Position numbers and translations under genes: made by a program
Notes under the pieces: generated by a model
Seen by the model: only the letters and a program-made list of their open reading frames with translations
What the model was told of the DNA's origin: nothing
Databases searched by the model: none
Part shown: in pieces, positions 46,701 through 58,300 of the stretch
How the letters are laid out: the number at the start of each line of letters is the position of its first letter
Position numbering within the stretch: the stretch's first letter is position 1
DNA from: Tribonema minus
Taxonomy: Eukaryota; Sar; Xanthophyceae; Tribonematales; Tribonemataceae
DNA: 64,000 nucleotides
Direction: 5' to 3'
Assembly: GCA_017506865.1 (NCBI GenBank)
Contig: JAFCMP010000036.1
Span: 310,001 to 374,000, forward strand

Positions 46701-47534
46701 GCCATGCACTTACAATTAAAACTGATCAGCCCTTTCGTGCAGCTGCTAGTAGCCCTTATACTAATTAACAAAAACAGGTCAACCGGGGCGCCACCAGAGT
46801 TACAATAGGTGCAACAGATTGTCATCATATTTCTAATGCACGCTTTAATGCATATATATCATTCATTCAATACTGCTGGCAATCATTGACTGACAGCCTC
46901 AGCTGATCCTGATTACAAGTCAGTCGCGACTGCTGACAACAGGGCTCTGCCAGCCACTGGATCTTGCATCATTATGTCATATGACCATGTTGAGAAGCAG
47001 TGCGACATCAACGAGTCATTACGGCCTTACACTGTGCATACTGCTGAGGGAGACGGGGTGCCCAGTTGCAAGCCATACAGATTGTCACGGCCTGAGGATA
47101 TGTCACTGCCGCAGCCACTATCACGAAAGTCACAGTTCCACATTGAGCAGCCCCTCACCGAGGCCACTGGCATGGTTCGTCTGGCGTACGAAGGACTGGC
47201 CTTCGCACGAGGATGGATTTTGATGCTGCCAGATGTCAGCCTGGACCTCTTCGGTGAACGGCAACAGCGGGTTGTCGCTCAGCTGCCGTGGCCTGTAATT
47301 GGCTTGGTAAAACTCGGGTAGCGCCTTGAAGCTAGATTCTACAGAATGACTGGTCCCATCATCATGATAGAGAAGAGCGCTTTGGAGTCCGGCCTCGCCG
47401 TGCATGAATTCTTGGCAGGAGCAAACATGTGGTATGGATACTGCCACAAGGAAGCACAAGACCGGCGACCGCCGATGCGGTTGCTGAGCCAGGCGCTGTA
47501 CCATCAGAGACTCCGAGTGCCCTTTGTTGGTCAT
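43791..47534 (-). CDS. GT23 / FUT8-like fucosyltransferase family protein
   Basis: Exons on the minus strand: 47534-47159, 46467-45890 (end uncertain), [one not found], 44906-44732, 44021-43791. Exon 1 has a short hydrophobic segment (PVLCFLVAVSIPHVC) suited to a type II Golgi anchor or signal peptide, then IWQHQNPSSCEG and SGLG. Exon 2 continues SMLHVATAGLGYAFNQG, a CFF/Cys-rich part, WWRAQAVAYLFRF and the motif VSVHVRHGDKVVEM, then YMYVTTDDSAVALQAE. The last exon has LLLALEGTHFVGARGSNWSR and LIDELR. These are landmarks of GDP-fucose-using GT23 enzymes and relatives. The phase gap (0 to 2) shows that a middle exon lies between 45890 and 44906. The initiator may be Met at 47534 or 47504. Substrate is not inferable. 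Confidence 0.85.
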
Positions 47535-48544
47535 TCAAGTGTGCGCTACTAACTCATCAAGAATCAAACCCGTTTCACCTGTCAAAAGTAACGGAAAACG
47601 GCTGTTTGTCGCTCCTCTCCTCGTCCTCCGCCTTTCCGTCCTCTGAATCAACCCCGGGGCGCCTCTGCAGGCACATGCCGCACCCTCTGAAAGGTTGGCA
47701 TATGATGACAGATTGGCTAGGCTGTAGTTGTGCGCCCAGGTGTGTTTTGGGGATAATATCTTAACCCCCTTTAAGATAGGTACCGCGATGCGTTGCGTTT
47801 CATCGACAACACCTGTACGACAGGCACCTAGATGCGTTGCATCGACACCTGGGCGCACATATCAGCCTAGAGTAACTACCAGCCCCACCAGCCGAGCCAG
47901 GCTGATGACACAGCGTCGAGGGATCATCACGCATAAGCGTGGCAAAGGCTACACCTTGTCGGACTGTCTCAGCTGTCACACTGCAGAGCAACTTGTGAAG
48001 CGGCGAGAGCACCCTCGAAGAAGCGACAGTGGGTTTGTTGTCAGTGTGCAAGAGCAGGATTTCTGCGCAGCCCCGGTATTCATAGTCGTCCCGACATGTT
48101 TCGAAATATGCGTCGTGTACTACTCAGATATTGCACGGCACCGCAAACAACAATCAGTTCATGTACAGTACTTCTCTACATATAAATGTGCAGACCGCTG
48201 TGCCGTGGCCAGCAGCTGCGCAGATCACCAAACCTCATAAAGCTTGAGGGACTCATGCAGTTGTTGTGCCGCGCAGGTACATGTACAATACTAAACCTCT
48301 AGCGCGGCGAAGCTAGGGGGTCAGACAAGACTCCTGACCAGCGCTTCGCTTGCTATGCTACTGCTCGTAGGTGAGGAAAGGAGAACGCTACGGATAGCTC
48401 GTGCTAAACAACCTGGAGCCTCCATGTCGCCGCATGGATGGTTCAAAACCCGCTCATCACCTTCTGCACTACGCGCATTCAAGAGCGCTGTCACTAGCTG
48501 CTGAACCTCTGTGTTGGGCTGTCGGCTGGAGCTGGCCTACCGAA

Positions 48545-48765
48545 CACGTGAGACCTGTCCATACTGAACACCCATGCCTCGAACGCTAAAAACCTTGCAC
48601 ACAGAAGTCTTTTTGACTGGTGGATACGGTGGCACTGTTTGACTCGTGGCCAATGACTGCAGCAGCGGCGACCACGGTTATTGGTGGAAGGCACTCGCGG
48701 CTAACCATCCCTTGTCACCTAGAGCTCAACGATCTTCTTGACTCGTTTTTCACTAAACATGTGCG
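48545..48765 (+). repeat. dispersed repeat family R1, copy 1
   Basis: About 75-80% similar by eye to 51177-51410. It carries the frame MVALFDSWPMTAAAATTVIG, also present in the other fuller copies, and the end CACCTAGAGCTC followed by GATCTT. Confidence 0.85.
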
Positions 48766-49705
48766 TTGCACCTGGCAGTGAGTCGCGACATCAAGTCCAG
48801 CTGTGGAGTGACGCCCTCCCCCCCACAGTCACATACACACAACCGCCGTGTGCGTGCACTGCGCAAAAGCTACGCGGAGCGCTGCTGCTACAGCGGCGCC
48901 AGCGAGCACTGCACACGCAGCAGCAATGCACCAGAGTCCTGCGCCTGCAGCGGCGCTGCGCGGCAATCGACTGCTGTGCCCGCACTCGCCACTGCTGCTG
49001 CCGGGAGTGTAGCACTCCGTGGCACCGCTTCTGCATGCGCGCTTGACGGAGTTGAATGTGTGACTGACCAAATATGATCAAACAACTTAGTACATTATAA
49101 CAATCAAAGCTGACCAACGATGGGGGGCAGCAGCACTCTGTCAGGCACATACCAGGCAGGGTTTGGAGGCGATGGTCAGCATTCACAATCTTGGAATCTG
49201 TATTTCATCAGTAACACCAACCAGCTAAGGCAATATTCCGCGTATTTTACTGAAGAGGATTATGAACACCCCCAAGTGCTTGTTCAGAGTGACAGCCTAT
49301 CAGTGGGAGCTGGCCGCCACCATGTTCACTCCTCTGCGTTCAATCAGTGGAAAGGTGTTGTCAGCCCAAGTGAAATGCACTTGGCGCGACATTCGCACCG
49401 TTACAACCAGCGCTAACGCACATCCGGCCTGTCACATCTCTTCTCAGATGCTGTGCCATGCAGCCAACAGCAGCCTGCCGGATGAGCTTCGTGCCAAGAG
49501 AGCAACACGATTTACTGCGAGGTTGTGCTCTGTCTGGAAAATCGAGGTCGGCACTGAAGCCTCCAGCCGCGTCAATGTTGTGGTGAAGTCTTCAGTGTGG
49601 ACTGCATGTGTTCAGTCCGTGTCAGTGCAATCTCCCTGCTACATCATTCGTCTACAGATCGCAATCTGCTGATCAGGTTCGCGAAGTGGAAGTAGTAGAA
49701 CGTAG

Positions 49706-49990
49706 TCGTCACTGCTGACCTGATGAGGCGTAAACCGCCCTCAGGCTCGAGCGTTGCTGGTACACATGCCGCCATAGCAACTTTCCACGCCGCCACGGGG
49801 CCGCCGCCCCGTCTTTTCAGCACCGTTGTTCAGGCCAGCTTTCCAGCTCCAGTGTGAATCCGCATTCAATGAAAAAAGTAACCGTATGAGCTGCTCCAAG
49901 CTTCTGCTTCAGGCGGCCTGGAGGCGACCGCCACGCTGAGTGTTCAACAGGGTCTTGAGGTTAAACCCTAATTCCAACTGTCAACTGGCG
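49706..49990 (+). repeat. dispersed repeat family R2, copy 2
   Basis: Shorter relative of 42318-42795. The right end GGTCTTGAGGTTAAACCC is the best match. Confidence 0.55.
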
Positions 49991-50357
49991 AACTGAATCG
50001 ACAAGTGCAGCCATTGCATTGCGAACACTTGCCGGCATTCGTCACCATGGCTGGCGTTGTGCTGCTCCGCAGCGCTGCCGTCACTGCGATGTCTGCCTTC
50101 TGGTAGGGCGAACGCACACCCAGCTGCAGCAGCAATCATAGATTGACCGAGGTAAGGTGACATTGAACCTGCCTGTACTACATTGCTGTGCTCATGTGGT
50201 ATCCGACGTGTGAGCGTTATGGTCACGAGGAGTGTCACGGGCTCATGGGGCCAGTTTGCTGAAGTCTCGGTTGCTCAGTATTGCACTCAAGCTTCATAGG
50301 TTCCACCCACCGATGCTCTAGATCCTGTTCGTCTTGGTGTTGTGGCGCGCAGATCAG

Positions 50358-53300
50358 ATGGGTGGTACCATTAGCCATGGTTCGGAAGGCCGCAGCGCTG
50401 CTGCCGTAGCACGGGACGTGTTCCAGGACATCAGCGGCCTCATGAGGGAGACGCAGGCCTTCGCAGCATGTAAGGCCATGCAGCTTTTGCTGCTGGACTG
50501 GGCAAACTAACTGCAGTGTGTTCGCTAAATTGTGTGCCTGCCTACTGCTTCCAGAGGCTGTTCAATGTTGGCAGGCCGTTGCAACGCGGGGCCTGGCCTC
50601 ATGTCAGTTTTGACCCGGCTGGGGCCTTGTGCAAAAGCAGCTTCCACTGCCAGGCACACGGTGCCACCGTGCCAGTGTGTCACAGGATATTTTACGGTAG
50701 CGATGTACACATCAGAGCAGCATGTTGGTCGGGTTTTCTGAGGTCTGTTGATGCCACTGTCGCTAGCCCCTGTACCTGCACCAAGTCTTGCGACCCTGCA
50801 ACGCCGCTATGACGGCTTCTGTCATGAACTTGGCAGCCCACTGCACTGCTGATCAGGTGCGCTGATCAGAGCACAGCGCCCGCAGCGCGTGACTCCGACA
50901 GCGTCCAATGCCATCATACATTCTGATAATGCCCAGTGCATCAACACTTGATTGATCAACGCATAGCAGCTGGTGATGCGCTGAGCAACTGCACGACGAT
51001 GTCCTCAACCTCTCCAGGGACGATCGCGGACGTGAAGGAGCTGCACAGGCGGTTTCAGCGCATGGTGTTTGGCTACAGCCTCGTGGAGCCGCAGCTGGAG
51101 TGCGTGCTGGCTTTCAAGAAGGGGCTGGAGGCTGACGTAAGTTTCAATTCTGACTTCAGCACTGGCATCACAATAGTACACGTGAGAGCTTTCCATACTG
51201 AGCGTGCATGCCCCGAGCGCTAGAAAGCTTGCACACAGAAGTCTTCTGGCTACTGTGGATATGGTGGCACTGTTCGACTCGTGGCCAATTGCCGCAGCAG
51301 CGGCGACCACGGTCATTGGTGGAGGACATTCAATTTGACGGCTTAGCCCACCTTGTCACCTAAGTAGAGCTCTACGATCTTTTGATGCGTTTCCATTAGT
51401 GTTCAAGCCAGGCAGGGGTTACACGGGACTCACACCCACGTAGGGTCTTGCAGAATTCCCGTTTGCAATGCCAAGTGTGCTACAGCTGAGTGCTGTCCAT
51501 TGGCTAATGAAGCGGCCGTTGTAATTGGCAATCATCTGCAGTAGCCCCGCTGCGCTGTCATCTCATCACAATGCACCCAGCCAGTGGGAAGCTTGTCGGC
51601 GATTAGCTCGCGAACCGATGACTGCTGCGCTGCACGAGCGCAAAGTCACTGTGCACTTGCTCAACTCCTGCTCAACAGCGTCGTGGTGCTTCAGTGCAGC
51701 CATACGCAGAACCATGCCCGCATGCAACATTAAAGTTGAAAGTCACACACCGCGCAGCGACCAGCGCATCATCATCCTGCAGCCCTGAGTGCGCAACACC
51801 CACGCCCCAGCCCTAGCCCTACACCACCACCCCGCCTGATTGCTGCCATTCGCATTGGTGAACTGCCCTGCACGTCCGCCACAGGCTGGCGCGTCTCTGA
51901 GCGTTGCTGTTTCTCGCGCTGGACAACAACCTCAACGGGCGTGTTGTCGCGCAGCGTCCGCTGTGTGCATCGCGCTTGACCCATTCACGAGAGATCCCCT
52001 GCCGCTGCTGCTGCGTTGTTGAACGCCTCGGCACGCCCGCCGCCACAGCTGCGCGCGCCCCTGAGCGCTGCTGTTCCGCGCGCTGCACAACACCCTCGGC
52101 TGACACATTACTGCCCCGCATTGGCTGTGTGCCTTTCACGAGATGACCACTGCCGCTGCTGCGTTGCCATGAACCCACTTCGCGTGGCCCCCGCAGCTGC
52201 GCGTGCTCCTCTGCACTGCTGTGTCATGTGCTGGACAACACCCTCGGCTGACGCATTACTGCCCAGCATCGGTCATGTGCCACTCATGACATAACCCCTG
52301 CCGCTGCTGCGTTGCCATCAAATTGCTTTGCGTGACCCCGCCGCAGCTGGGCGTGCCCCTGAGCGCGCTGTTCCGCGCGCTGGACAATGACTGCGACGGC
52401 CGCATCGACGGCCTCGAGCTCATGGGCGGGCTCGCGCTGTGCTGCCACGGCACCTTCGAGGTGCGCGCGCGCGCGGTCCCGATCGCTGAGAACGAAGTTG
52501 CTGGGAGCGTACCCCAACAGTCAGCATGGGGCAATGGGCAGTTGCTGCTTTGAAGTGTATCATGTATGTGCGCGTGTTTCTGGAGTGGTCGCAGAGATTG
52601 TTGGTGTTGAGGTGCGCGCTGTGCGCTGAAGCGCAGTATACACTGTACACCGAGACACTGCAAGTGGTGACTCGCAGTGAAATGGGCGGGCTGGCACTCT
52701 GCTGCCGCGGCACATTTGAGGTGCGCGCACGCGCGCGATCGCGATCGCTGAGCGCTGGAGTGCAGTTGCTTGCTGGGAGCATACCCAAACAGTCAAAGCG
52801 GGGCAATGGGCAGTCTGAGTCGTATCTGTGCGTGGTTCTAGAGAGGATCGTAGAGATCGCTGGTGTTGAGGTGCGCGCTGCGTGTTTGCTGAGCACTGAA
52901 GTGCAGTATACACTGTATAAGTGTGGTGACTGTAGTCAATTGGTGCAATCTGAACGTGCATTCACATGACGTCAGCAAGCATCGGCGGACGGGGATAGAG
53001 GTGGGCGGCACTAAAGCGCCGGAAGGGATGGCTGTTGTGCCTGCACGCCAGATGGCAGCCACGGCTACTGCTACTGTTCATTGAAAAATTATTCAAGTGG
53101 TGACTCGCAGTGAATTTGCGCAAATATGGGAACGAACAACGCTGCACCAGAACGGCACCGATGAACATCACTGCACTCTCTGCCTGACTCATTACGTTCT
53201 GCAATCTCAGCCATGCGCAGCCCTTTCATGTCACGCACGGTCGTCACGGACTCATAGACATCAAGCCCCCACAACCGGCAACTGTTGGCGCCTGCCTACC

Positions 53301-54255
53301 TGAAGCTGAAACACGCGCAGCGCAGGGACTCACCCTGACGCTGTCTGCAAGCGAGCTGATCAGCTGCCCTGCCCCCCCCCCCCCCCCCCCCCCCCATCGC
53401 GCGTGCGCAGGATAAAGTGCGGTTCTGCTTCGAGCTCCACGACTTCAATCTCAACGCGTCCCTCAGCCGCGCCGAGGTGGCGCTGATGATGCAGAGCAGC
53501 GTGTGCGGCGCGCTGTGCCTCGCGGGCTCGCGCCGGGAGCCGCCGCTGGAGCACTTTGAGGTGCGCGCTGAGCGCTGACGCGCGCGTGTTGAAACCCTAG
53601 GTACACGCAGGGCACCCAGCTTCCTTGGGGCTTTTTGTTCAAGCATTAGCTATGTATACATAAAATACAGAGTTGTGAGTACTTTGAGGTGCGCGCTGGA
53701 TGCTGACGCGAGCTGACCTAAGCAGCCGGTTGGTATGGTTTCGATGATCCCATCGCGCAATGCTGCAAACAGAAGAGCTTGCATGACTGCGCATTGCTTC
53801 ACAAAGTATGGCGTGCACGCGGGATTGGTGGACTGCGTGGCAGTGCAAGAGTGTTCCAGCTGGGGTGCAGCACAGTTGAAGTTACCGCGTGTGACACGCT
53901 CATGTCCGCACGCCCTGCTGAGCTGCGAGGGACGCGATCACCCTGCCCCGCTGCGATGCGCGCATGCAGCGACGGCGCTCTACGCAGCGCGTAGCGACCG
54001 GCTGCACGGACGCTCCCGCTCTGCATAGTCGTTTGCAGCAACCCGTCACTTGGGCCGTGCCTCCGCAACAGCATGTACTTCTGCTTGAAGTACTTCGAGG
54101 TATATACATTTTGCGCTGCGTAGTCGGTCGCGCCAACCCGTCACTTGGGCTGTGCCTGTGCACCAGCATGTACTTCTACTTGAAGTATGAGCTGCAGCGC
54201 GAAAGCGGAACGCGCAGCGCGCTCACGCAGCTCCCTCATTTGCCATCCCGCATGA

Positions 54256-54295
<40 letters not shown>

Positions 54296-55385
54296 AGCGG
54301 TGGGTCGCGCAGGCGCTGGCGGGAGAGGCGTTCGCGCGCGCGGACCTCGACAGCAGTGGCTGCGTGTGCTTCTCGGAGTTCCTGCAGTGGGCGCGCAGGT
54401 GATGGAACGCAAAGCGAACAACAAAAAACAATGAAAGAAATGCATCCTCAAAAAAAGACGGCAGCGGCTGCGTGTGCTTCTCGGAGTTCCTGCAGCGGGT
54501 GCGGGCGTGATGAGAAAACACTGGAGGAAAAGATGAGCAAGAGAAAGTGCATGATGCATCCTTTGGAGAAAAGATCCCAAGCGGGGCGAACAGTGGCAGC
54601 CCTGCCTGGCGGTGTTGCGAGCGCGCTGCCTGGCGCAAACGCAAGCACGACGCGCGAACGACCTCCTTATTAAGCGCTGCTGCAGCTGAGTGCTCGGCAA
54701 TGCCAAGTGCGTGTAATGGGCTCTCATCTTGAGAAAAGGAGTGCTGACAGCAAGCGGGTTGCGCTGCCATTTGTGAGCGCAATTCACTGATGTGATTGGC
54801 GCTCATGAAGAGAGGGCGCTGGCAGCGCTGCTGTCAACAATGTGCTCTGTTTTAGACTACGCAAACTGAGACTGTGCACAGGGCCTTGTGTGCAGCGGCG
54901 CAGCTGGTGTGTATGCGTTGACATTGCACAAGCCGCACTTTGTGGTGGCCTCAGCTGACTGTGTACTGTGCTGGCAACGACGTGTGTGCTCAGCAGAGGC
55001 CTGAGCACTGCTGCAGCGCCAGCCGTTAATCCTCATGCCGCGGCACCATGAAGTGCATTGCCGCAGCGATGTCTCGACACTTGTTGAAGCTCTGTCTGAC
55101 GCCATCCTCGCAGCGACCGCAGCGTAACGCATGTGCTCATCTTGCTGCAGTGTGATGGCGTTCTTGCGTAATCAATCTGCAATCTGTTACTGTGCCAGCT
55201 GATGCCCATGCTGCGAGGTGACGACGCGTCTGCAGCTAATGTAATACGTTACTCACTGGACGCAATGCAATATGGTACTCATTGAACTGCGTTTGCAGCA
55301 ACCGCGACGTCATGGCCTGCATGGAGAGGCTGAGCGCAGTGGCTGCGGCGGCGGACCCCGACGCCGGCAACGAGTCTGAGGACAG
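50358..55385 (+). CDS. EMAP-like gene exons 1-6: EF-hand calcium-binding part
   Basis: Exon 1 (50358-50469) encodes MGGTISHGSEGRSAAAV and a helix; phase 1 fits exon 2 (51018-51136), which encodes VKELHRRFQRMVFGYSL. Exon 3 (52347-52460) holds a textbook EF loop, DNDCDGRIDGLE, in LFRALDNDCDGRIDGLELM. Exon 4 (53411-53560) holds a degenerate loop, DFNLNASLSRAE, lacking several ligands. Exon 5 (54313-54398) holds DLDSSGCVCFSE, a near-normal loop. Exon 6 (55299-55385) is an acidic linker. The arrangement resembles neuronal-calcium-sensor-like EF-hand domains. Exon 1 is the least certain, since no acceptor tests it. Confidence 0.85.
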
Positions 55386-58300
55386 GTACGGACGGCACGA
55401 TGCTGCATACATCGAAACGAATCAAGAGATCGTAGAGCTCTAGGTGACAAGGTATGGTTAGCCATCGAATTGAATGCCTTCCGCCAATGACCGCGGTCGT
55501 CGCCGCTGCGGCAATTGGCCACGAGTCAAACAGTGCCACCATGTCCACAGCAGTCGAACATGCCCTCTGGCCCCGAGGTTTGCCCACAGGCGCTGCGTGG
55601 GGTGCCTCATTGCTGCAGCAGTGCTCAACTGTTGGTCCATGGCTGATGCGTGAGACGCTGAAACACACCACGTCAGAGCACTTTTGAGCCACTGTGCGAT
55701 GCTTCGAGGAGCCCGGTCTATGACTTGTACCCTGTGTATGCTGGCCTTGCGGCTGTAACCCCATTGCGTTGCATCACATTGTAGATCGGGCACCAGCTTG
55801 AGCATAATGCTACCACACTGCTCAGCTATAGGTGCGTGAGATACTGCAATGAGTCCGCGGACCGGTAGCACACTCTGTTGAATAGAAGTACCAGCCGTAC
55901 TGCCCATGTGCAGCGATGCACTATGCAGTATCACTGCGGGTCATCTTGCTGTTACAGTCATCCTGCAGCAGAGCAGCTGCTGTGCAACTCCGTGATGCTT
56001 AGAGATGATTGATGACTCGATCCTACACGACTGTCTGTTATCTGGTGTCGTTGGGCTGATTGCATCGTGCCATCAGACGTGAAGTTGTACAGTTCTTGTC
56101 ATGGTAACCACCAAGTTGCTTGACGCAGTCAGGTGCGCGCATTCGTGCACATCCGCATAGGCGCGTGCGCCAGCGCTTGTTGCGGGCACCCGCAACGCGA
56201 ATGCGCTTGGCGTCACGGCGTGCACTCAGCGGAACCTCATTGCTTAATGCTTCTTGCAGGAGGCATACCTACCCCATACCTACCCACTGGCCCCGAGATT
56301 TGCGCACAGCGCCGCACTACGCAGCACCTTTGTGGGTTGTCGCGTTGCTGCAGCAGTGCTCAACTACTGGTTCATGACTGATGCGTGAGATGTAACCGTA
56401 ACCCTCAGCGACACTGCATGCACCAGCACACGCTCTCGGCGCCGTCTTCAAATTGTCAATGGCTGCTCGCGGCGCGCGCCGTGTTGTGCAAAGGCCGCCG
56501 GTACGCGCAAGCACGCGCGTGTGGACGCACGACATACCCCCGCTGGCAGCACATGGTTAGGATGAGCGTCCCCCCTGCGCAGGAGCGCTGACGCCTTTCT
56601 TCGCGCCGCTGCTCGCCTGCGCAGCGCGCCCGGGGGCTGCGACGAGGGCTGCAGCGACATCGAGGAGGAGCTGAGGAGCGAAGCGCCAGCGGCAGCACCG
56701 CGCTCAGGCATGTTCACAACGCGCTGCGCGTCAGACCGCCGTCGGCATGTCGTTCACGCTTCTGCAAACATACGTGGACATGTGCAACGAGCTCTGCTGA
56801 ATATTCCGCAACCGCGCACATTCACTCATGGCCTTCTGATGCGCGGAGCTGTAGCCGCCTCCGCAGCTGCCATGCAGGGACTGCATATGCCTGCACCTGC
56901 TGTCATGATACATACCGCGTCGTCGCTCGCCGCTGTTCTTGGATCGCATTCCTCGCAGGCACACCTGTACATACCACCGCTGCTCACTGCTGCAGCGGTC
57001 CGATGGGCCACGCCGCCACGCACGGACCACCGCACAAATACCATCGTCGCTCACCGTTGCCTCGCCTGCTGAACACATTGCCGCGCAGGCGACGCGTTGC
57101 AGCGCGTCGCACGAGCAGGCTGTGGCTGCTCTGCCGTCGCAGTTATTCTGTTCAGCACATGCCATCGTTGCTCGCTGCTGCCTCGTCTGCTGGACACGTC
57201 GTTGCGCAGGCGGCCCGTTGCAGCGGGCGTGTCGCGCGCCCAGGCTGCTGCTGATCCGCCGTCGCCATCATTCTATGAATTACATCTGGGCTTTTTCGCG
57301 CCCAGGGCGAGAATTAATAAAAAGTACATGACCTGTCGTCCAGAAGCGGTCGGCGATGCTCATCGAGACATTTTCAGAGTGTTCGCAAGGACACATGTAG
57401 ATTCTGGTTGCAAGGCCATGGACATGCCACCACGTAGGGTTTTCCGCGCCCTGAGCGAGCGTTCATGAAAAGTACAACATCCCCAGCAATCATGGTACTG
57501 ACTACTTGCGCTTCTTGATGTCCGCCAACAATTACGCGTGCAAAGTTCAAGCAAGCTGATGACCTGATACATGCCATCGTTGCTCGCTGCTGCCTCGTCT
57601 GCTGACCACTTTCGCCGCGCAGGCAGCTCAGGCCGCGACGGCGCTGCCGCCGCGGCGGCAGTCGTCGAGGCCTCCACGGAGCCGACGCACTGGGTGGCGC
57701 GCGCGGGCGCCGCGGACGCGCCCTCCACCAACCTGCACCTCGACTGGGTGCACGGCGTCAACTGCGCAGACTGCAGGTGCGTCACCTGTTGAAGATTGAC
57801 GTGCACGCTCCGACGCAGCGCAGCAGCGCTCTGGTTGATGACGTTGTTTTTGCGCCAACCTCCACCTCGACTGGGTGCACGGCTTCAGCTGCGCGGACTG
57901 CAGGCGCGTCACCTGTTGAAGCTCTCGTGCCTGCGTTCTGCACGACGACATTGCGTTTGCGCCAACCTGCACCTTGGGTGGGTCCGCGGCTTCAACTGCG
58001 CGGACTGCAGGTGCGCCACGCGTTCAAGCTCTCTCGCGCGCGCTCTTGCGGCGCAGCAGCGCTCTGCACCGCAACTTGGTCTTTCTGGGGGGGGGCTATG
58101 TGCTTTTGTTGGTCCGCGCCTCGATTGGATGTATGGCTTTAGCTGAGCACACTGCGGGTGCGGCGCAAGAGAAACCGCCGTGCGTCGACAGCGCAACGGT
58201 GCTCTGCATGATGGCGTCTCATTGTCTGAGATCTGCGGTACTGCTGTCGGTCAACACCCTGACTGGGTCCCGGCTTCAACCGTGCGGACTGCGGGTGCAT

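Larger units (their letters stand above)
47535..50357. other. divergent intergenic region with repeats
   Basis: It separates the GT23 gene (-) from the EF-hand/EMAP gene (+). It holds a copy of family R1 (48545-48765) and of R2 (49706-49990). ORFs at 47905-48240 and 49120-49416 show no recognisable domain and are not called. Confidence 0.55.

Noticed and set aside
54141..54806. Minus-strand ORF of 221 codons containing poly-Ala or poly-Gln
   Set aside because: Runs through the CTG microsatellite opposite EMAP exon 5; repeat-driven open frame with no domain.
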